The notes beneath the pieces were generated by a model. That model was not told the DNA's origin. It did not search any database and saw only the letters and a list, made by a program, of their open reading frames with translations. A DNA stretch of 64,000 nucleotides. Source: Willaertia magna (Eukaryota > Heterolobosea > Eutetramitea > Acrasida > Naegleriidae). Both the position numbers and the translations under genes were made by a program. The stretch's first letter is position 1. Each line of letters begins with the position of its first letter. Shown here in pieces: positions 11,432 through 23,388 of the stretch. Where the stretch lies: assembly GCA_902984215.1 (NCBI GenBank), contig CADWAF010005181.1, positions 19,157-83,156 of the forward strand, given 5' to 3'.

Positions 11432-12959
11432 TTAATTGAACTGGAGATTAGATGACAATGTTGTTATTCCTCTTTTCATTTGATCTATGAATAGAGTAAT
11501 TAAAGGATGTTGATTTTCACTAGTGTTGTTCGTAATTGTGGCAATGGCAGGTTCTTTAGTCAATTTAGAAAGTAACAATATACAAAACGTGTCACAAAGT
11601 TCAGTGTCAAATCTTCTATAAAGTTGTGAAAAACAACTCACTAAACAAGTAACAATCTCTGCCTCAACTATTTTCCTTTTCATTTTCAACAATTCAATTA
11701 AAGTATTATTTTTGTTACAACCATTATTCTTTTCTTCTTTTCCTTCATCTTCTTTAATTTCTTTTTCTTCTAAAGAAAGTGAGGGAAAAGGAATGTAAAT
11801 TGAAAGAACAGGAAGTTCTAATCCTTCAAACCAATCAAATAATAAATACACTAACAGTTGACAGGAATTGCAACGTCTTATTACTTTCCATTCATCTAAA
11901 TTTATCAAATTTTTCATTTTGTTAATTTCTTTAAAGACAATTTCATCATTCTTGTTTAATATCAAAGTTGATAAATCTTTTAATTCAAACAACAATGCCA
12001 AAATTCTGTTACAAATTTCAAAAACTATCTTTGGAGTATCTCTTAATAAAAAGTATTCTCTTCCGTATACTTGTTTGTTTTCACAATATTAGGTACAAAT
12101 GACATCATACAGTTAAGGGTAATGGTTAACAGTTTAATAAGTAAGTTAAATTGAATGAAATTGTTTACTTACGGATTCTTCTTTGCTTTTTCATTGCCTC
12201 ACCTAATGATAATGAATAAAACACTTTTAAATGTTCTTTTAAATAGTTATGAAAGTATGATACATATTCCGTTTGAGATTTTGTTTGAATACTATTAGGT
12301 CTATTTCTTCTACAAAAAGAGATAGCCTCGTTAGCTATTTTAAATTTCTTACTGTACAATAAGTAACATGCAATGATTAAGCCTGTTCTTCCTAATCCTG
12401 CGTGACAATGAACAATTACTGTTCCTCCCTTTTCTATCTCTAATTGCATTACATGCATGATAGACATTACTTGATCAATATCGGGAATGGACATATCTGT
12501 AAATGCAAAATTATAGTAATTAACTATGTTATAATAATAATGTTGAAAGGTTTTAATAATGAATAATAACATACTTTTATTTCTCATAATGTCGTTTTCG
12601 GGATCGTAGGAAAAGCCTGATTTCTCGATTATTCCATCTCCACAAAAAGGATGTTCTCCTCTTTCTTGTAAATTCAAAATTGCAGTAACCTTCTTTTCTT
12701 TAAATTGTTCTATAATTTTAAATTCTCTTATTAATCTAGAAGAAGGACGTTGGGAGGCAATTATATTTGAAGTAACATAATGCGAATTTAATCCTTTAAT
12801 TGCAATCATATTGGATCCATCCACAGATTCATAAGGAATTTCAGTTTTTAAATAATCTTCGAATTTACAATTCTTTCCTTTGCAAAAAACACAATGTACT
12901 TTATGGAACCATTTTGTTGTGTCAGTTAACACTGTAAATTTAAATTCTTCTTGAGACAT
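11432..12959 (-). CDS. PTPDC1-type dual-specificity phosphatase
   Basis: Three exons: 12959-12575, 12523-12173 and 12069-11432, giving 457 residues. The 51-nt first intron is a multiple of three and could pass as coding, but removing it gives the family pattern around YYNF. The catalytic domain has the signature HCHAGLGRTG (Cys about 166), preceded by ILNLQERGEHPFCG and followed by RRNRPNSIQTKSQ, all typical of PTPDC1. Exon 3 carries the conserved C-terminal module (WKVIRRCNSCQLLVYLLFDW, then LELPVLS), confirming that it belongs to this gene and is not a separate reading frame. Human PTPDC1 has been linked to centrosome and cilium biology; whether that holds here is inference. It starts 53 bases after the DDX3 stop on the same strand. 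Confidence 0.88.
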
Positions 12960-13012
12960 CTTTTTTTTGAGATATAAAAGGAAATCCTTTTACAATGTTT
13001 TCACAATTTATT

Positions 13013-14626
13013 TTAATATCCACCTCTGCCTCTTCCTCTACCAAAGCCGCCTCTTCCTCTTCCACGGCCTCCACCTCTACCACCTCTGAAACCACTACCT
13101 TTCTTTCCCATTCTAATACATTCTTGGTCAGAGAAAAGTTGTCTTACTTTGTAGTGAGGATATTCAGAGTGTTCTTTGATATACTCAGGTACTTCCATCT
13201 TTGCATGGTCTAAAATCTTAATTAAATCTTTAGCAAGCACTGCATCAAATTTGTTGTAGAAGTTGTAGGCAATACCAGTGTGACCAGCACGACCAGCTCT
13301 ACCAATTCTATGTACATATGAATCAATTTCATAAGGTAAATCATAATTAATGACATATGAAATCTTTGGGATGTCCAAACCTCTTTGAGCAACATCGGTA
13401 CCAATTAAATAATTGATTTCACCAGATTTATATTGTCTAATTGCTCTATCTCTTTGTGCTTGTGTTTTATCACCGTGAATACCAGCGCATGCATATCCAT
13501 TTTCATTCAATAAAGTTTCAACTTTTGTGACAATTCTCTTAGTTGCACAAAATATTAAAACTCTTTCACTTCTATCAATTTGTTTCAAAATTCTTAATAA
13601 TTCTTTATCCTTTTCCTCTTCTTCAACTTGAAGAAATTCTTGTTTAACATTATCAGTTGCAGCACCGATTATACCTACTTGTACAAATATTTCATTAGTT
13701 AAGAAATCAAGAGCCATCTTTTGTGCTGTTGGAGGGAAAGTTGCACTATACAATAGTGTAACTCTATCACCCTTTTGAGGCATATCTCTTTCTGAAACAA
13801 TATTTCTGATTTGAGGTTCAAAACCCATATCTAACATTCTATCAGCTTCATCCAAAACTAAATATTTAATATCACTAAATGTAATAACACCAGAATCACA
13901 AAAGTCCTTCAATCTACCTGGAGTTGCAAATAATAAATCGCAACCATAATTAAGTTGACGTTGTTGTTGATCTCTGGAAGCACCACCAAAAACTACAACA
14001 GATTTCAAGTTAGTTCTATAAGTAAACTTTCTTGCTTCATCATAAATTTGTTGACATAATTCTCTAGTTGGAGCTAAAACTAAAAGCCTTGGATTTGCTT
14101 GTTTTCTATTAAATCTATCACGATTTTTATGTAAACCTTGTTTCATTAAAGCATTAATTACAGGAAGAAGGAAAGCTGCAGTTTTACCTGAACCAGTTTG
14201 AGCACAAGCCATTAAATCTCTACCTGCTTGTACGATTGGAATACAATGTTTTTGTATAGGGGTTGGTTTTGTATAACCACATCTTTCAATATTATCTTGT
14301 ATTAAAGTATCTAAATCTGCATCGGAGAATCTATCTACAGCATTTGGAGCATCTACACCAAAAACTTCAACTGGTATATCATCATATTTATCAAAATTAA
14401 TACCTGTATTAGCCTTGTTGAATAATTTTTCTTCTGGTTCATCTATTCTTTCATATTTTGCGCTACTTTCAAAGTTATTGTCATTATTATTACGATATCC
14501 ACCTCTGGAACCACCTCCTCTACCTCTTCCTCGGCCTCCAAAACCGCCTCTACCTCTACCACCTCTGAAATTGCTATCATAAGGCTCATAACGATTTTGG
14601 GCTAAATCATTGAATCTATCTCTCAT
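13013..14626 (-). CDS. DEAD-box RNA helicase, DDX3/Ded1 type
   Basis: ATP-dependent RNA helicase that acts in translation initiation and mRNP remodelling. Single exon, 537 residues. N-terminal RGG-rich tail (GGRGRGGFGGRGRGRGGG), the Q-motif region GYTKPTPIQKHCIPI, motif I AQTGSGKT (about 145), motif Ia PTREL, motif II DEAD (about 258), motif III SAT (about 293), motif V GTDVAQRGLD and motif VI HRIGRAGR (about 442). A second RGG tail ends in GGY. The order and the isolated phenylalanine upstream of the Q motif fit the Ded1/DDX3 group; DDX5 or Vasa-like relatives are less likely. Its base composition is less AT-rich than its neighbours, as expected for a highly expressed gene. No intron is needed. 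Confidence 0.95.
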   Translation of the reverse strand: MRDRFNDLAQNRYEPYDSNFRGGRGRGGFGGRGRGRGGGSRGGYRNNNDNNFESSAKYERIDEPEEKLFNKANTGINFDKYDDIPVEVFGVDAPNAVDRFSDADLDTLIQDNIERCGYTKPTPIQKHCIPIVQAGRDLMACAQTGSGKTAAFLLPVINALMKQGLHKNRDRFNRKQANPRLLVLAPTRELCQQIYDEARKFTYRTNLKSVVVFGGASRDQQQRQLNYGCDLLFATPGRLKDFCDSGVITFSDIKYLVLDEADRMLDMGFEPQIRNIVSERDMPQKGDRVTLLYSATFPPTAQKMALDFLTNEIFVQVGIIGAATDNVKQEFLQVEEEEKDKELLRILKQIDRSERVLIFCATKRIVTKVETLLNENGYACAGIHGDKTQAQRDRAIRQYKSGEINYLIGTDVAQRGLDIPKISYVINYDLPYEIDSYVHRIGRAGRAGHTGIAYNFYNKFDAVLAKDLIKILDHAKMEVPEYIKEHSEYPHYKVRQLFSDQECIRMGKKGSGFRGGRGGGRGRGRGGFGRGRGRGGY

Positions 14627-15277
14627 GGTTATTATATTAAAAGTTAGTTGTTTAAGTTAATTGTATTTTTTTCAAAGAATTTTCTATAATCCCTACCCTC
14701 TATTTATAAGTGTTCCAAAAAATTTGTGAATTCGCTCTTTTTGAATCTGTAAGAATATTGCTTGAAGCGAATAATTGACTTCAACAAAGATGAAGAACAA
14801 GAAGGTGAAGGGATTTTTGGAAACTGTGCAATATTCTTATTGATGTGGTGCAATGGCTTACTTGTCTTTACTTGTGACGTAAGGAAGGTGTGCAAAGAAT
14901 AGAAAGTAATAAATCAACTTTGTAAATCTTTACTTCTTTTAATCCCGACTGTACATAACCACCATTGTCAAAATTGGGTGTCAAAGTAAAGTGGTCATCA
15001 CAAAACTTATCCAACAAAACAACTTTGCATAAGTTTTACACAAACAAAGAGTAAAAAAGCAAGAATAGTTTTAAAATAAAATTATAGTTACTAATAGTAA
15101 GCTAAAAAACACATCGGAATATAAAAAGAATCATTAAAAAAAAGTTAAGTTGCCGTTAATTACACCCATTTCCTTTCTTCATTCTAAACCAACATCTTTT
15201 CCACTAAAAACATCTATTGGCTGGCTATCTTATTCCTCAATTCATAAAATTCGCATCAAAAATAGGTCGATAAAAAA
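14627..15277. other. Intergenic region between divergent DDX3 and PA200 genes
   Basis: About 650 bases between two divergent highly conserved genes, so it should contain both promoters. A 63-residue frame on the minus strand (14895-14704) has no recognisable motif and an unlikely composition; I treat it as chance. I see no tRNA boxes, repeats or strong hairpin. The A+T content is moderate compared with the region after 46.4 kb, which is useful as a baseline for non-coding DNA in this genome. Confidence 0.6.
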
Positions 15278-18200
15278 ATGAAACGTACTTTTGTGGATTA
15301 CGTGGATGACGAAGAAGTTTTAAGTGGTGGAGAAGAGGAAAGTGAATCAATAATAATAAATAATAACGAAGAAGAAGAATTGCCTCCATCTGTTGAGTCT
15401 AAGATAGAGGGAACAATACCCGGAGTGAATAATAAGAAAGTAAAATTAGAAGAAATGCTTTATAAATATCATCGTTTTTTACCTTCGGATATACTTGAGA
15501 AAGTACCTGAAGAAAGTAGACAATGGAGGACTGAATTATTAGAACATATGCGTGTCTATTCACCTAATGTTTTGACAAGTGTGGAAGCATTACAATCAGT
15601 AGATTGGAATCATTTCGAGTATTCATTACTATTGTTAAAACGTTTTATAGAAATTAAATATCCACTTTTATTAACAGAAAAGGAAGAACTATGTAATATA
15701 TTATTTAATATGTTAAGACTTGCAAGTCTTAATATATATTCTGTAGATTTTGCTGTTCAAACAAAATGTAGTTATGCATTATCATCTTTATTAAAAAGAA
15801 ATGAAAAATTAAATATTACGTTTGATTGGAAAGTATTGTATGATTTGTTAGATAAAACATATTTTGCTAAATTTAGAATAGCAACATATTCACCTAGAGA
15901 ACATGGCACAGCAATTGTTGATTTAGCTAGAAAGATGAGACGTTACTTTACAAATAATAGTACAATTGAATTATTAGAATATTTTAGACCATTTATGTGT
16001 ATTCATGATCATTTAATATTTAAATCACAAGGTTGTCTTTCTTTATTCTTACCAACTAGATTAGAAGTATGTGATGATAATGAAGAATTTAAAAAACAAC
16101 ATTATTCATTATGGTTAAATGAATTTATGGGTATTTGGGATTGGATTGGTTTATATCCAACATGGGATTTAAGTTTCTTTTCATTATTTTCAAATCTTGC
16201 ACAAGAACAAGCAGGTTACATTCAATGGGAGCCTTATTTAGAATTTATATTTACTAGAGTAATGAAATGTTTTGATTTACCTGTAGGTAATACTCCATTA
16301 CCACCTACTTATGATGAATATCCAATGGATGAATTAAATTTAATTACACCATTTGAATATTCTAAAAATTTATTATTAGCTAATGCTGCTAAGATGATAG
16401 TTTGGTTAATTTCAAAGAATAATAGTACATTACGTTTTTTAAAACAATTAATTAAATCTATTTCAAACTTTTATCAACCTTCAAATGAAGGAAGTTGGAC
16501 AACTAAATGTGCAGATTTTTTATTAATTTTATGTACTAAATTTGGTAAAAGATTAGATTTAGAAAGAGGTATGAAGAATAAAAGAATTGAAGAATATGAT
16601 GCATGTAAGAATTCAGGTACACCTTTTATTCCAGAAGAATTTAGATTAACAGAAGATGAATGTAGAGAATTTGTTAAAATTGTACAACCTTTAGCGATGA
16701 CAGCGTTGTTTTCTAAATCAAATCAAATGACTACTTGTGCAAATCATTCATTAAAACATTTAGCATATATTTTACCACAAGAAGTATTTCCACCTTTAAT
16801 GGAAAGAAGTTTCTATGCTTTAGAAACATTAACAAGTACTCATCAAACTATTTCAGCTTTAGAAACATTATCATTAGTTGTATTCCCTTTATTGAAGTAT
16901 TCTCTTTACCCTGAAGGTGCTACTTATTTAACAAATTTATTAAATTTAACTCTTCCAGGTATTGATGTTAATGATTCAAGGAAAACATTCTCTACTTTTA
17001 AATTTTATACTTCCTTACTTGTATGTGTTCCATTATGTTCAACAAGTAATAGTAGTGATGAACGTGAACCACCAGAAGTAATTAGATATTTCGAAGAATG
17101 GTCTGTTCAATTATTAGAAAGAATATTTACTGTTCTTTCACATCAAACTGATCCAAAATCGAATCAAGTGGATGCTGATTTAATTTCACCAAATATGTTT
17201 TGGGGATTATGTGATTTATTATTTAATCAAATGCCAGATGAATTATTAGATGTTTGTCTACATAAGGTACATAACTTTGTAAATACAAATTTCTTATTTA
17301 ATGCTAAGAAGAATATTGCACATATGTGTTCTTCTCTTAGTTATGCATATACTGAACAAACATTAGCATTATTCATTCCAATGTTATATGATAAATTAAT
17401 TAAAGAGAAAGAAAATGGAAAGTCATTAAAACATTTAACAGATACTGAAACTCAATATTATTTACATATTTTAGGACAAGTATGTTATAGAACAGGTTCT
17501 GGTTTATTAAAATATAGAAAACAATTAGAAACAATAATTGAATTAACATGGAATAGTGAAAAGAAAAAGATTGTTAAGACATGTGGTAAATTATATAGAA
17601 ATATTTTACGTTCTCTAACTAAATATTATCCATCTGAATTAAGATCAATTAATAACAGTGTTTGGAGAACAGAACAATTCCAAATGTATGACCATTGGAA
17701 AACTTGGGGAGAATTCCTTTCATTAGATGAATTTGAAATGAATTGGCATATCCCTTCAGAAGAAGAATTAAAATTCGCAAATGAATTAGTTAATAAATAT
17801 CTTGGAACATCATTGACAGATGTTAAATCAAGTATTAACGAGATTAATGAAACTGGTAATATTCAAGATTTACAAAAATTAAAGAATCGTTTAATATTTA
17901 TTAGATATACAATGAGAGGTGGTAATACTTTATTCCCAGAAATTACAAGAGAAGTTTTGGAAGATTTAAATCAATATCCATATTCTAAACCTATTGAAGC
18001 AGGATTATGTGTAGCCAATAAGTGTAAATCTGTTACTTTACAATGTGGTTATGAAGATGTTTGTAAAGCTTTACATGAACTATCAGTTGCTTTCCTTGAA
18101 AAACGTAAAGATCAAGATCCTAATTTATTATCAAAGATTTGTAAAGTAATTTTCCCAATGGTTGCAATGCGTGGTGGTAATACAAGATATAGATATAAAA

Positions 18201-21022
18201 AGAAGAGAACATCACATGAATTTATTAAACAACATAGTTACAAAGATGTATATTCAAGAACTACAAACAAATATCCAAGATATTTATTATTAATTCAAGC
18301 CTTATTAGAATATAAAATACGTTGTGTTATTCACAATGAATCTATACCTTATACAAGATATCATGAAGATTTAATGAATGATTTACTTGAATTATCATTA
18401 CATACTTATTCAGAAGTCAGAAAGAGAGCTCAATCTGTATTTATGTCGTGTATTAATAAGTTTTCAGAAAAAGTTATTAAAAGATTTTTACCTAAACTTA
18501 TTGATGTATTGGCAGATAAGAATTCAACAGATGAAGAAAGAACTGGAGCAATTTATATTTTAGAAAAACCATACAGTGTATCATGTGTATTAAGAGATTG
18601 GGATTTATTTATGAAGTTCTTAGTTTCTTTATGTCAAACAAATCACATTGAAAAACATAGTGTACAACAAAGATTAGCACAATTATTTGAAACATATTTT
18701 AATGCTTTCTATCATATTCATATTTCAAATGAATCAGATAGAAATAAATATAGAAATTTAATTAATTCAGTTTCTGAATTAGCTAAGAATAATACAACAT
18801 GGCATTGGAAATATCGTACATTAGTTAATAGTTTCTTAATGTTAATGATTAGACCTGATACATTATTCCCAATTGATTCTATTAGTTTTATTTTTAGACA
18901 AATGGTTAGTGATTTAGAAAAGACAAGACAAATAGCATGTGAAGCTGCAAATTTAATTTTATGTCAATATAAACCAAAACAACCAAGAAAGATTATTTCT
19001 CCTGAACCAAGAACTAGAGAGAATATGATTGATTGGCAAGTATTAGATAAAGAAATTACAGATCCAGAAACTTGGAAGAATTCAAACTTTTATGAAAAGA
19101 ACTTTTTCGGTTGGTATACTTTACCAAAACAAGTTGAAGTATATGATTATTCTAAAGGTTTAGATACGACAAATGCAGAGGCATTTAGAAAAGAGATTTA
19201 TCCAATCTTTAAAGAAGAAGGATTTGTATCTACATTAATTAATATGATGAGTTTAAGAGAAGATACATTTAATGAAGGAAATGCACAATTATTTAAAGGA
19301 TTATTCCAATTATTCCCAGTAACTAATGAAGATGGTGGATTTTTAGATTTATGTAAGAAACCAATACAAGAAACATTAATTTCAAAGGTAGGGTGTGGTA
19401 GACAAGAAGAAATACAATTTATGGCATTACTTGCAGAAATAATAAGTGGATTGATTAGAGGAATGAAACATTGGAGTTTTGAAATTCAAGATAAATTATT
19501 TAAAGAATATATATTCCCAGAAATATTTGATAAAGTTTTAGATAAATGTTCAATGAGTTGTATTAGTGAATTTTGTGAAGCATTTGAATTTGCAGTTTGT
19601 GATAAAGATATACGTAGAGCTAAATGGATTGTAAATTATTTAATTGAAAAAGTTAAAATTGTTTTAGAAAAGAGAGAAAATGACGTAATGGATAATAATA
19701 TACAAATTAGATATTTAAAATATTTATATGGTGTAGTTGGTGAAATTAGTTGGAGAGATCCATCTGCATTAGAATATTTATTAAATGAGGTATTTGCAAA
19801 ATGTTTAACACATCATTCAGAACAAATTAGAGAATATATTGCCCTATTTATTTCTTTAATTTATAAAACTATGTGGAAACCAACTAGATCACAAGAAACT
19901 AATTTACCTTCTTTTAAATTTAAACAATTAGATAATAATAACAATCCGAATAGTGGTAGTAGCAATAGTAATATTAATATAGATGAATTACAATATGGGA
20001 GTTTACGTAAATTTATAAATGATATGTATAACAATATTAAAGAAAGAGAAGAAAATATTCAAAGATTAAGAAATCAATTAGATAATAATAACAATGCAAC
20101 AACAACAGAATTAGGGAATGGGAGGGAAGATAAAATGACAGATGACACTACAACAATACAATTAGAAAGAGAATATTTAGATTTTAAAAATTTATGTAAA
20201 ACATGTTTATGTTGGATAGGTAGCTTATTTAATTCACATGCACCACATTGTGCAAGTGGTGAAGTAATGAATTTTATACGGTTAATATCAAAAGTATATG
20301 AACATTCTACATCTCAAGATGAAGATTTACAAACAGCATGTCATAATGATATAATTGTATTATCTGGATATCCATATCCAAATTATTTAGCAAGTATGAT
20401 ATTAGATTTCTTACATGAAACATTAGTTGTTAAAGAAGGATCTACATTTGTTAATTGGTCTATACGTAGTTCATTATTAGAATTTTTACAAATATTTGGA
20501 TATAGACAACAATTTGTATTGTCAGATAAGATGAATAAGTTATTTGAAGTTATTACAACTGTATTAAAAGATAATCAAGTTGAAGTTAGACAAATGGCAG
20601 CTATTACTTTATCTGGATTTTTAAAGATATCTGATTCAGATTATTCAAAGAGTTTAATGAATGATTTTTATAAACGTGCAGGTGAAAAGAGAAGACAACA
20701 ACAAGTTAAACCACAAAATGGTCAAAAGATTCAAATTACAAAAGAAGTTGTTGAAAGACATAGTGGTGTATTAGGTCTTTCATCTATTGCTTTGGCATTC
20801 CCTTATTCTGTACCTGATTTTATTCCTGAATTACTTGTTAAGTTAGCTACTTATGCAAATGATGGAGTACAAACCATTCGTGAAACTGTTAGGAAATCAT
20901 TCCAAGAATTTATAAAATGTCATTCAGACATGTGGCAAATTCACAAAACTAAATTCTCTGAAGATCAACTAAGTACATTACATGATTTATTTACTACTAG
21001 TTCTCCCTCTTATTATGCTTAA
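15278..21022 (+). CDS. PSME4: Proteasome activator PA200/Blm10 (PSME4)
   Basis: Large HEAT-repeat protein that caps the 20S proteasome and opens its gate. Single exon, 1,914 residues, within the usual size of the family (about 1,800-2,100). Helical repeats run throughout. Recognisable blocks are the N-terminal LKRFIEIKYPLLLTEKEEL, the central WGLCDLLFNQMPDELLDVCL, and FPMVAMRGGNTRYRYKKKRT. The last three residues are YYA, the C-terminal gate-opening motif of PA200/Blm10 that docks between 20S alpha subunits, which confirms an intact 3' end. There are two low-complexity inserts in the last third (NNNNPNSGSSNSN and DNNNNATTTELGN). Known roles in the family are proteasome assembly, histone degradation and DNA repair. 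Confidence 0.95.
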   Translation: MKRTFVDYVDDEEVLSGGEEESESIIINNNEEEELPPSVESKIEGTIPGVNNKKVKLEEMLYKYHRFLPSDILEKVPEESRQWRTELLEHMRVYSPNVLTSVEALQSVDWNHFEYSLLLLKRFIEIKYPLLLTEKEELCNILFNMLRLASLNIYSVDFAVQTKCSYALSSLLKRNEKLNITFDWKVLYDLLDKTYFAKFRIATYSPREHGTAIVDLARKMRRYFTNNSTIELLEYFRPFMCIHDHLIFKSQGCLSLFLPTRLEVCDDNEEFKKQHYSLWLNEFMGIWDWIGLYPTWDLSFFSLFSNLAQEQAGYIQWEPYLEFIFTRVMKCFDLPVGNTPLPPTYDEYPMDELNLITPFEYSKNLLLANAAKMIVWLISKNNSTLRFLKQLIKSISNFYQPSNEGSWTTKCADFLLILCTKFGKRLDLERGMKNKRIEEYDACKNSGTPFIPEEFRLTEDECREFVKIVQPLAMTALFSKSNQMTTCANHSLKHLAYILPQEVFPPLMERSFYALETLTSTHQTISALETLSLVVFPLLKYSLYPEGATYLTNLLNLTLPGIDVNDSRKTFSTFKFYTSLLVCVPLCSTSNSSDEREPPEVIRYFEEWSVQLLERIFTVLSHQTDPKSNQVDADLISPNMFWGLCDLLFNQMPDELLDVCLHKVHNFVNTNFLFNAKKNIAHMCSSLSYAYTEQTLALFIPMLYDKLIKEKENGKSLKHLTDTETQYYLHILGQVCYRTGSGLLKYRKQLETIIELTWNSEKKKIVKTCGKLYRNILRSLTKYYPSELRSINNSVWRTEQFQMYDHWKTWGEFLSLDEFEMNWHIPSEEELKFANELVNKYLGTSLTDVKSSINEINETGNIQDLQKLKNRLIFIRYTMRGGNTLFPEITREVLEDLNQYPYSKPIEAGLCVANKCKSVTLQCGYEDVCKALHELSVAFLEKRKDQDPNLLSKICKVIFPMVAMRGGNTRYRYKKKRTSHEFIKQHSYKDVYSRTTNKYPRYLLLIQALLEYKIRCVIHNESIPYTRYHEDLMNDLLELSLHTYSEVRKRAQSVFMSCINKFSEKVIKRFLPKLIDVLADKNSTDEERTGAIYILEKPYSVSCVLRDWDLFMKFLVSLCQTNHIEKHSVQQRLAQLFETYFNAFYHIHISNESDRNKYRNLINSVSELAKNNTTWHWKYRTLVNSFLMLMIRPDTLFPIDSISFIFRQMVSDLEKTRQIACEAANLILCQYKPKQPRKIISPEPRTRENMIDWQVLDKEITDPETWKNSNFYEKNFFGWYTLPKQVEVYDYSKGLDTTNAEAFRKEIYPIFKEEGFVSTLINMMSLREDTFNEGNAQLFKGLFQLFPVTNEDGGFLDLCKKPIQETLISKVGCGRQEEIQFMALLAEIISGLIRGMKHWSFEIQDKLFKEYIFPEIFDKVLDKCSMSCISEFCEAFEFAVCDKDIRRAKWIVNYLIEKVKIVLEKRENDVMDNNIQIRYLKYLYGVVGEISWRDPSALEYLLNEVFAKCLTHHSEQIREYIALFISLIYKTMWKPTRSQETNLPSFKFKQLDNNNNPNSGSSNSNINIDELQYGSLRKFINDMYNNIKEREENIQRLRNQLDNNNNATTTELGNGREDKMTDDTTTIQLEREYLDFKNLCKTCLCWIGSLFNSHAPHCASGEVMNFIRLISKVYEHSTSQDEDLQTACHNDIIVLSGYPYPNYLASMILDFLHETLVVKEGSTFVNWSIRSSLLEFLQIFGYRQQFVLSDKMNKLFEVITTVLKDNQVEVRQMAAITLSGFLKISDSDYSKSLMNDFYKRAGEKRRQQQVKPQNGQKIQITKEVVERHSGVLGLSSIALAFPYSVPDFIPELLVKLATYANDGVQTIRETVRKSFQEFIKCHSDMWQIHKTKFSEDQLSTLHDLFTTSSPSYYA

Positions 21023-21085
21023 GTGTAATAATGTTTTAGTGTGTTCTTTAATTTATTAAATAAAATAATATTTTTAATAATAATA

Positions 21086-23329
21086 TCACTGGTTGGTGCT
21101 TTGCTTCTCGTCATACACACTTTTCACCTCAAGGTTCACAACTTCATCTGAAATGATATCACAATTTTTTGCTAATTGTAAATTACCAGCTACCTTAATA
21201 TCAACGCTTGACGATCCTTTAATGAAAGAGTCTGATTTAAGTGTCAAATTATTAGTTTCCACTACTATTTTCCCCGAAGCACTAATTACACCTTCGTAAG
21301 TTAATTGTTGGCTTTTAGATTAACGTTGTCACTTGAAATTGCTGATTTTGAAGAAAACTCCAATTCATTTGTATCTACAGAAAATAATTTACTTTTAATT
21401 GTGCCAGAAAATGCAAAGTTTTCTGATTTAACTATTACATTATTTGCGGTTACCAACGCCCCATCATTTTGGAAGGATTTGCTGTTAATAAAAACGTCAC
21501 CAAGATGCATTTGGGTAGGAATAAATTCACGTTCATATGATTCAATTGTTCCATTTACATTATTTCCAACTTCCAAAGATATATTTCTATTCGATTTTAA
21601 ATTCACAACACCATTTAATGCTCCGTCAACCTTAATATTTGTATCTCCATTTGAGGATGACTGCGTGCTAGACGATTCAAAAATGTCCCCAAATCTTAAA
21701 TAACTTTTCCCTCCACTTTTACTGTTAAGATTTCCTTTGTGCCTACTAACTCTTACAAATGAATCATTTACTGGTGTTATTTATAATTTCTCCTTCATTT
21801 AAATCTACTTTAATCATACTATCATTACTGTCAATCATTATTTTTGAATTGGTTGATGTTGTTTGTAAATTCAAAATTGCGTTTACTGTTTTTATGTTAA
21901 TTTCCGGTTTATTAAATGTTAAACTACCGTTTAAATATTGATATCTTAAATACCATTTTCTTAACCAATCACTATCCAATCCATTGGCTTTATAATAATC
22001 TGCCCAATCATAAGCAGTTTTCCCTAAACAATCCTTTTCGTTTGGATCTTTTCCTGACTGTAATAATATTTTACATTTTTCTTTTAATCCTCTTGCCACA
22101 AAATGGGATAAAATAGGAAATCCTAAAGGACATTTGTTATATTTAATAAGCCTGTCAAAATTCATTTCTGAATTGTTCAATAAATATTGATATTCATAGT
22201 AATTAATATTATCAGTATTTGTATTAGATGGGATTAAATTAATATTAGAAATAGGTACTACAAAATCATTTTCTTGTGTTGGTGTAAATGTAAATTCTCC
22301 ACAACATAAAAGCTTTGTATAGCTAGTGTTGTGTGTAATTTCTACTCTACACGAAACATTTTCTTCAATAAAGTCTACTTCTTTTTTTGTTTTACTATAT
22401 ATTAACTTTAATACTTTTAATCCTAAATATCTATAGCCACAAGAAAAATCAATGTGAACTGAAACTATTGGATAAAGATATTTGTTTTCAAAAGTTTGAC
22501 TTTCATCTAAAATTTGAACAATACAATACATTCTCCATAAATTAATTATATTACAATGTTCAATTGGTAATTGAGCATAAATTCTATCATGTTTAAAATA
22601 AGGAATTTCATTAGGAGTAATTGTATTTTGGTTATTTTCAATTTCATCTCTTAAAACCCAATTATTAACAATAGCAATATTGCGTATTTGAGCAGCAGTC
22701 AAATTACCATCAACCATACGGTATGGTTGTCCACTTTAATAAAATTAGCACTACAATTTGAATTTCTTGACATTAATCTTTGAAAAACTAAACCAAGATT
22801 CTCAATATCACCTCGACTTCCTTCTTGTATATCTGTAGATCTTTCAGCTAGAGCAATATCTGACAAAACAACATCAATATCAGTAATTTCTCCATTAAAA
22901 TAATTATATTTGATATCATCAATTAATATATTACCTTCATGAATGTCATTATGCACTATTGAAATAAAATGTAAATGATCTAAAGCTAAACATAATTTAA
23001 GTAACATATTCTTTAAAACATGTTCAGGAATAATAATATTTTTGTCATCAATTAAACGATTAAAATCACCAAATTTGTAATGCTTCATTAGTATACAGAT
23101 TCCACCTTTTAAATTTATATAACCTTTTACTTCAACTAAATGAGGACCTTTTTTCATTATCTCATTAATTGCAACTTCATAAGATGAATCAACGCTATTA
23201 TTTACAATTTTTATAACCAACTGTTCCTCTTTAAAATTGTTTAGTTTTAATATCTGCAATGCGACTAACTAAGTCTAGAAGTTGTTTTTCTGAATAAAAT
23301 TGGATAGGAACTGAGGGATAAGAAGACAT
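21086..23329 (-). pseudogene. Broken chimeric gene: protein kinase, ankyrin repeat, beta-solenoid
   Basis: A decaying gene read right to left. It starts at the ATG 23329-23327 (MSSYPSVPIQFYSEKQ) and runs through at least four changes of frame, near 23233, 22710, 21770 and 21303, to a TGA at 21088-21086. The first part is a protein kinase with the catalytic-loop pattern HNDIHEGN and a DIA version of the metal-binding DFG. The middle has an ankyrin repeat (DPNEKDCLGKTAYDWADYY). The last third has short Asn/Ser-rich repeats (ANNVIVKSENFAFSGTIKS) like a right-handed beta-helix of adhesin type. Both plus and minus shifts occur and no common slippery site is seen, so I favour indels (or assembly errors) over programmed frameshifting. 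Kinase substrate and cell location are unknown. It lies beside other damaged kinase genes. Confidence 0.7.
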
Positions 23330-23388
23330 TTTTATTTGACATAATTAATTAATTTTATTAACAAACATCAACAAAGTTAAGGTGACTT

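Noticed and set aside
14704..14895. 63-residue minus-strand frame in the DDX3-PA200 gap
   Set aside because: No motif, odd composition, and no conserved neighbour signal; chance is enough.
21086..23329. Euplotes-like programmed +1 frameshifting at stop codons
   Set aside because: Two of the four shifts have the opposite direction, and no such shifts are needed in any conserved gene of the window.
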